Of a stretch of 7,524 nt of DNA, positions 5,661-7,524 are shown piece by piece. Origin of the DNA: Methanosarcinales archaeon (GTDB lineage Archaea; Halobacteriota; Methanosarcinia; Methanosarcinales; Methanogasteraceae); contig JAUWHQ010000164.1 in assembly GCA_030605805.1 (NCBI GenBank), forward strand, positions 1 to 7,524, in the 5' to 3' direction. Numbering within the stretch: position 1 is the stretch's first letter; every line of letters starts with the position of its first letter. A program made the position numbers and the translations under genes. The notes beneath the pieces were generated by a model, which was given only the letters and a program-made list of their open reading frames with translations, was not told the origin of the DNA and searched no databases.

Positions 5661-6091
5661 TCGATGTCCCTGATTATTTTCAGAACCTCTTTCTTTGTTG
5701 CGACTCCTTTCACCACTAATCCTCTAAAGATGACCCCTGCGACGATGATCTCCACTCCACTCGCCTTAGCCACCACCATGGCTTTTTTGTCGAAAGATGA
5801 GAATAGATATCCTCTATTCAAACAAACAACGATGCTTTCTAACTCACCCTTTCCAATTTTAGCATGTTTTTCCTTGATCTTCAAATATTCTCTCTGTTCT
5901 TCCTCTGAGACGGTTATCAGTTCCGCCATAGCGAATATCTCCTTTGGATATTCGTAGCCATACTCCAGAGGTGTTAAGAGTTCTTCGTGAACCGCTGTTG
6001 TTATTCCAACGCTTCTAAAGAGATTTATCAGTGCATCAAAATGCCCTGCCTTGGCGAACGCACTTGCAATATCGGTATCGAGTAGGAGCAT
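5621..6091 (-). CDS. PIN-domain toxin (VapC-like ribonuclease, DUF3368-type partner of UPF0175)
   Basis: 156 residues. PIN-domain acidic residues are in place: Asp5 in LLLDTD, Glu36/Glu37 in AVHEELL, Glu83 in GKGELES and Asp101 in SSFDKKA, which together bind the metal for RNA cleavage in this family. The C-terminal part (ASGVEIIVAGVIFRGLVVKG...KKEVLKIIRDIE) resembles the DUF3368-type PIN proteins that pair with UPF0175 antitoxins. The ATG at 6091 follows the antitoxin's TGA with no gap, so the two are coupled. The natural domain end is near residue 144. The last 11 residues (SDNRVVDRGVC) are encoded by the flanking direct repeat, so the original C-terminus was probably replaced. All key residues remain, so it may be active. 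Confidence 0.82.
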   Translation of the reverse strand: MLLLDTDIASAFAKAGHFDALINLFRSVGITTAVHEELLTPLEYGYEYPKEIFAMAELITVSEEEQREYLKIKEKHAKIGKGELESIVVCLNRGYLFSSFDKKAMVVAKASGVEIIVAGVIFRGLVVKGVATKKEVLKIIRDIEISDNRVVDRGVC

Positions 6092-6385
6092 TCAAATTAA
6101 CCCCATTCCCCGCTCGATTTCCTCTTCGGATCCAATATAACTGCTTATTTTAAACCCCCTCGCCTTCAGAGTCTCCTTAAAACTCTCTATATCCATGCCC
6201 GCGATCTCTGCCGCCCTCAAGAGAGATATATCTCCCATCAGATAAAGCTCTATCGACAGTTCAACCTTTAACCACGGTTTTAAATTCAAAAGCGCTCTAA
6301 ATGCATCTTCAATCAGGATAGATCGGGTCTTGTAATGTTTCGGTACCAGAACCGTGGTCAGCCTCTCTGTTGGATACATATACAT
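6092..6385 (-). CDS. UPF0175 family antitoxin
   Basis: 97 residues. The central VELSIELYLMGDISLLRAAEIAGMDIESFKETL block is the hallmark of UPF0175: a helix-turn-helix-like core found in small proteins paired with PIN toxins. N-terminal residues TTVLVPKHYKTRS form the usual lead-in, and the C-terminus (KARGFKISSY...) would contact the toxin. The start is ATG 6385 or ATG 6379; I prefer 6385 because a TATA-like element about 24 nt upstream would put the transcript start on it (leaderless). No Shine-Dalgarno sequence is seen. It is expected to neutralise the downstream PIN protein and repress the shared promoter (family knowledge). Confidence 0.82.
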   Translation of the reverse strand: MYMYPTERLTTVLVPKHYKTRSILIEDAFRALLNLKPWLKVELSIELYLMGDISLLRAAEIAGMDIESFKETLKARGFKISSYIGSEEEIERGMGLI

Positions 6386-6396
6386 ATATTCGGGTG

Positions 6397-6413
6397 TTCG
6401 AACCTATAAGTAT
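6397..6413 (-). promoter_or_regulatory. promoter of the UPF0175/PIN pair with GTTCGAAC palindrome
   Basis: On the minus strand atacttata (6413-6405) is a TATA-like box centred about 24 nt before ATG 6385, which predicts a leaderless transcript. Directly after it lies the 8-bp palindrome gttcgaac, within aggttcgaac. This is well placed for a repressor site between TATA box and start. The same ggttcgaac occurs in the 13-bp repeat array at 5011-5019. Confidence 0.45.
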
Positions 6414-6467
6414 ATCCTCCGGACTTCCCGCGGGGCTGTATATTACCAAAGAGTGTGTGCCTCCGTT

Positions 6468-6695
6468 TCATCTCCACGACGATCCACGTCTCCTGGATTC
6501 GTCTATCGCATTGAAATGGTCTTCTCTCAAAAAAACGCCTCGCAGAAAACCCGGGCGATGCGAGACATCCCCAGCGGGTGTCCGCATCAGACGGTAACCT
6601 ATCGTCGGGCATGGCGCAATATCGAGACCGACAAACGGTATCTCTGCAAGATATGTTACAGGATCCGCGGGGGATGTGGCAGACCGGGTCAGCAC
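6468..6695 (-). pseudogene. relic open frame containing repeat copy 2 (unrecognised protein fragment)
   Basis: A 75-codon frame whose first part (SPADPVTYLAEIPFVGLDIA, then PCPTIGYRLM) aligns with the fragment in repeat copy 1. The later part (TPAGDVSHRPGFLRGVFLRE) has no counterpart there. It starts inside the 52-nt identical core, has no ribosome site and no neighbour that explains it. It is more likely the remains of a larger gene than a functional small protein. Parent family not recognised. Confidence 0.35.
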
Positions 6696-6735
6696 ACACC
6701 ACGATCTACCACTCGGTTATCTAAATTTCCTGATT
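6582..6735. repeat. direct repeat copy 2, upstream flank of the toxin-antitoxin pair
   Basis: Contains the 52-nt core (6671-6722) identical to 5603-5654. To its right, aaattt and cctgatt match copy 1 after small gaps (7 nt missing here). To its left it shares ccgcatcaga and gcaatatcgagaccgac with diverged copy 1. The stretch 6386-6581 between this and the antitoxin gene holds only the promoter and the relic frame. Confidence 0.8.
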
Positions 6736-6765
6736 CTGTCGTTTTCTGTGGTTGCTAACGATAGT
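6696..6765 (-). pseudogene. possible degraded 3' remnant of a second PIN toxin gene
   Basis: The core of copy 2 encodes the same DNRVVDRGVC-stop as the intact toxin gene. Reading outward on the minus strand, gcaaccacagaaaac...agaatcagg...aaattt.agataacc follows the intact gene's gcaacaaagaaag...ataatcagg...gaaatttcagataacc with deletions. This suggests that copy 2 once carried the end of a PIN gene and has since decayed. The match outside the core is short and gapped, so this is tentative. Confidence 0.35.
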
Positions 6766-6776
6766 CCCCTCGCGCA

Positions 6777-6798
6777 TGTGAAAAATGATTTTTCCACA
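6777..6798. other. A/T-rich stem-loop, possible bidirectional terminator
   Basis: tgtgaaaaa (6777-6785) pairs with ttttt-c-caca (6789-6798) with one bulged base and a tga loop. The A and T runs on the two arms give a U-run in either transcript direction. No gene ends close by in the window, so its role is unclear. Confidence 0.35.
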
Positions 6799-6884
6799 AA
6801 AAATCGAGTAAAAACTACCCTTCGGGTGAGGGCTGGCGATATACTTTTTCGCAAATGAAAAAATGCGGGTTTATCTCTCTTAAC

Positions 6885-6916
6885 TTTGCGTCTCTGCGAC
6901 CTTGCGACTTTGCGTT
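6885..6916 (+). repeat. four 8-bp tandem units of TTTGCGTC type
   Basis: Units TTTGCGTC (6885), TCTGCGAC (6893), CTTGCGAC (6901) and TTTGCGTT (6909) share the core yTGCGwy at exact 8-bp spacing, flanked by ttaac and aaac. Similar (TTTGCGTC)n strings recur between genes of many bacteria and archaea (general knowledge). No coding or promoter role is apparent here. Confidence 0.7.
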
Positions 6917-6926
6917 AAACTGGAGG

Positions 6927-6985
6927 TACGTGTTTAGCTAACCACAAGTTACAGCTAAACACATACGGAACCACAAGATTACACA
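6927..6985. repeat. hairpin and partial copies of the palindromic family, just before the intron
   Basis: tacgtgtttagct (6927-6939) pairs with agctaaacacata (6953-6965), 12 of 13 positions, with a 13-nt loop aaccacaagttac. Immediately after comes aaccacaagattacaca (6969-6985), which matches one arm of the 5355-5416 palindrome. The loop itself carries a shortened version of the same word. Confidence 0.55.
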
Positions 6986-6988
6986 GGC

Positions 6989-7524
6989 GTGCCGAGCTAA
7001 ATTCATACTCGCCAGCTGGTGAAAATCCAGCCTGAGGAAAGGCTAGCCACCACCTCAGAACTGAACCCCACACCCAGTCTGGTAACAGGCTGTTGTGAAG
7101 CTGGGGGATGGGATACCAGGCCGCAATCGAAAGGTGAAGGTTATAAGCCCCGAAATTCTGATGATCTTGGAAGCCGACGTTTTCTGTGTGACGGAAGGCA
7201 GCATCCACACCACCGTTAGTCCGAACCTCCGGTCTTGGAATATAGCAGGGAGTTCTGGGGCATGGCAAGGTGATGTGAGTCCAGCGGGGTATCAGACCGT
7301 AGCATGGTATCAAACGGAGACTATGGGAACTCGGGAGACCCAATGTGCTCTCCTTGTTCTCCCTACGGGGGCAGGAGTATGTAATATCAAGCCTATGAAC
7401 GGCAAGATACCGCAAATGGCATATTGGGAGTCGGATCAGCTCGTACTACCGTTGAAGCAGGGTAATGCCTGTGGAGGAAAGGGGCTGACAGTTGAACCGT
7501 TGGGACAGGGACACATCTTCCGCA
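6989..7524 (+). mobile_element. 5' part of a group II intron (runs off the window)
   Basis: From about 6989 the sequence is dense in structured, non-coding purine-rich motifs typical of group II intron domains I-III. These are a GTGCC start close to the GTGYG consensus, the ctggtgaaaatccag hairpin (around 7015-7030), cgaaaggtgaaggttataag, tatgggaactcgggagaccc (7321-7340), and the ggagtcgga...gctcgtactacc segment that precedes the reverse transcriptase ORF in many bacterial and archaeal introns. The minus-strand open frame covering this region is a shadow. The exact 5' splice site is uncertain, and domains IV-VI lie outside the window. Confidence 0.75.
7395..7524 (+). CDS. group II intron-encoded reverse transcriptase/maturase, N-terminal fragment cut by the window edge
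   Basis: Only about 43 codons are in the window, starting at ATG 7395 or ATG 7416. The translated words AYWESDQLVLPLKQ and GNACGGKGLTVEPLGQGH are characteristic of the extreme N-terminus of a common class of group II intron reverse transcriptases, before the RT0 region. The frame is open to the edge. The full protein would splice and mobilise the intron. Neither catalytic motif (YADD) nor endonuclease domain can be judged here. Confidence 0.7.
   Translation, partial: MNGKIPQMAYWESDQLVLPLKQGNACGGKGLTVEPLGQGHIFR

Noticed and set aside
5469..5957. Plus-strand frame across repeat copy 1 and the toxin gene; it shares CGRPGQHTPRSTTRLS with a frame in copy 2
   Set aside because: The shared words come only from the 52-nt identical core. 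Outside it the plus-strand frames do not resemble each other, and the minus strand holds a clear PIN gene.
6915..7415. 166-codon minus-strand open frame over the intron region
   Set aside because: It lies opposite structured group II intron RNA motifs, has no recognisable domain, and its length is a by-product of the purine-rich sense strand.

Overview
The window looks like a piece of an archaeal chromosome, most likely a euryarchaeon of the Methanosarcinia/ANME type. The evidence is ER-type (Ser-His-Asp) signal peptidases, a TATA box rather than a -35/-10 promoter, a leaderless-type promoter in front of a UPF0175/PIN pair, strong GGAGG/GAGGTGA ribosome binding sites and many N-X-S/T sequons in the exported proteins. 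The genus assignment is inference; no rRNA or marker gene is present.

Positions 148-4658, minus strand, hold one compact six-gene cluster. Read in the direction of transcription it encodes: two paralogous small exported proteins with SipW-cognate (TasA/camelysin-like) signal peptides (4044-4658 and 3352-3981); a 158-residue signal peptidase I (2831-3307); a third SipW-cognate exported protein with an Ig/HYR-like domain and a Cys-rich tail (2228-2830); a second, longer signal peptidase I with an extra C-terminal membrane module (1161-2246); and a DUF5305 two-pass membrane protein (148-1164). The last four genes abut or overlap (adjacent stop/start, 19-nt overlap, ATGA overlap). The first two are each followed by a stem-loop with a U-run. 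The layout recalls tapA-sipW-tasA of Bacillus. The likely job is export, dedicated processing and surface assembly of TasA-type fibres or matrix proteins.

Upstream of the cluster (4659-5354) lies a leader of about 300 nt packed with short stem-loops, then a TATA box at 4988-4995, and directly behind it an array of degenerate 13-bp repeats (4996-5073) resembling an operator array. Positions 5074-5620 hold no recognisable gene, apart from a 62-nt palindrome (5355-5416) and the start of a long direct repeat.

Positions 5621-6385, minus strand, encode a UPF0175 antitoxin and PIN-domain toxin pair. It is flanked on both sides by copies of a roughly 150-bp direct repeat (5516-5660 and 6582-6735) that share 52 identical bases and a decayed coding fragment. 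The 3' end of the toxin gene lies inside the repeat.

Positions 6735-6988 contain hairpins, an 8-bp tandem repeat (TTTGCGTC type) and another copy of the palindromic family. From about 6989 to the window edge the sequence has the hallmarks of the 5' ribozyme part of a group II intron, and the first codons of its reverse transcriptase ORF run off the end.
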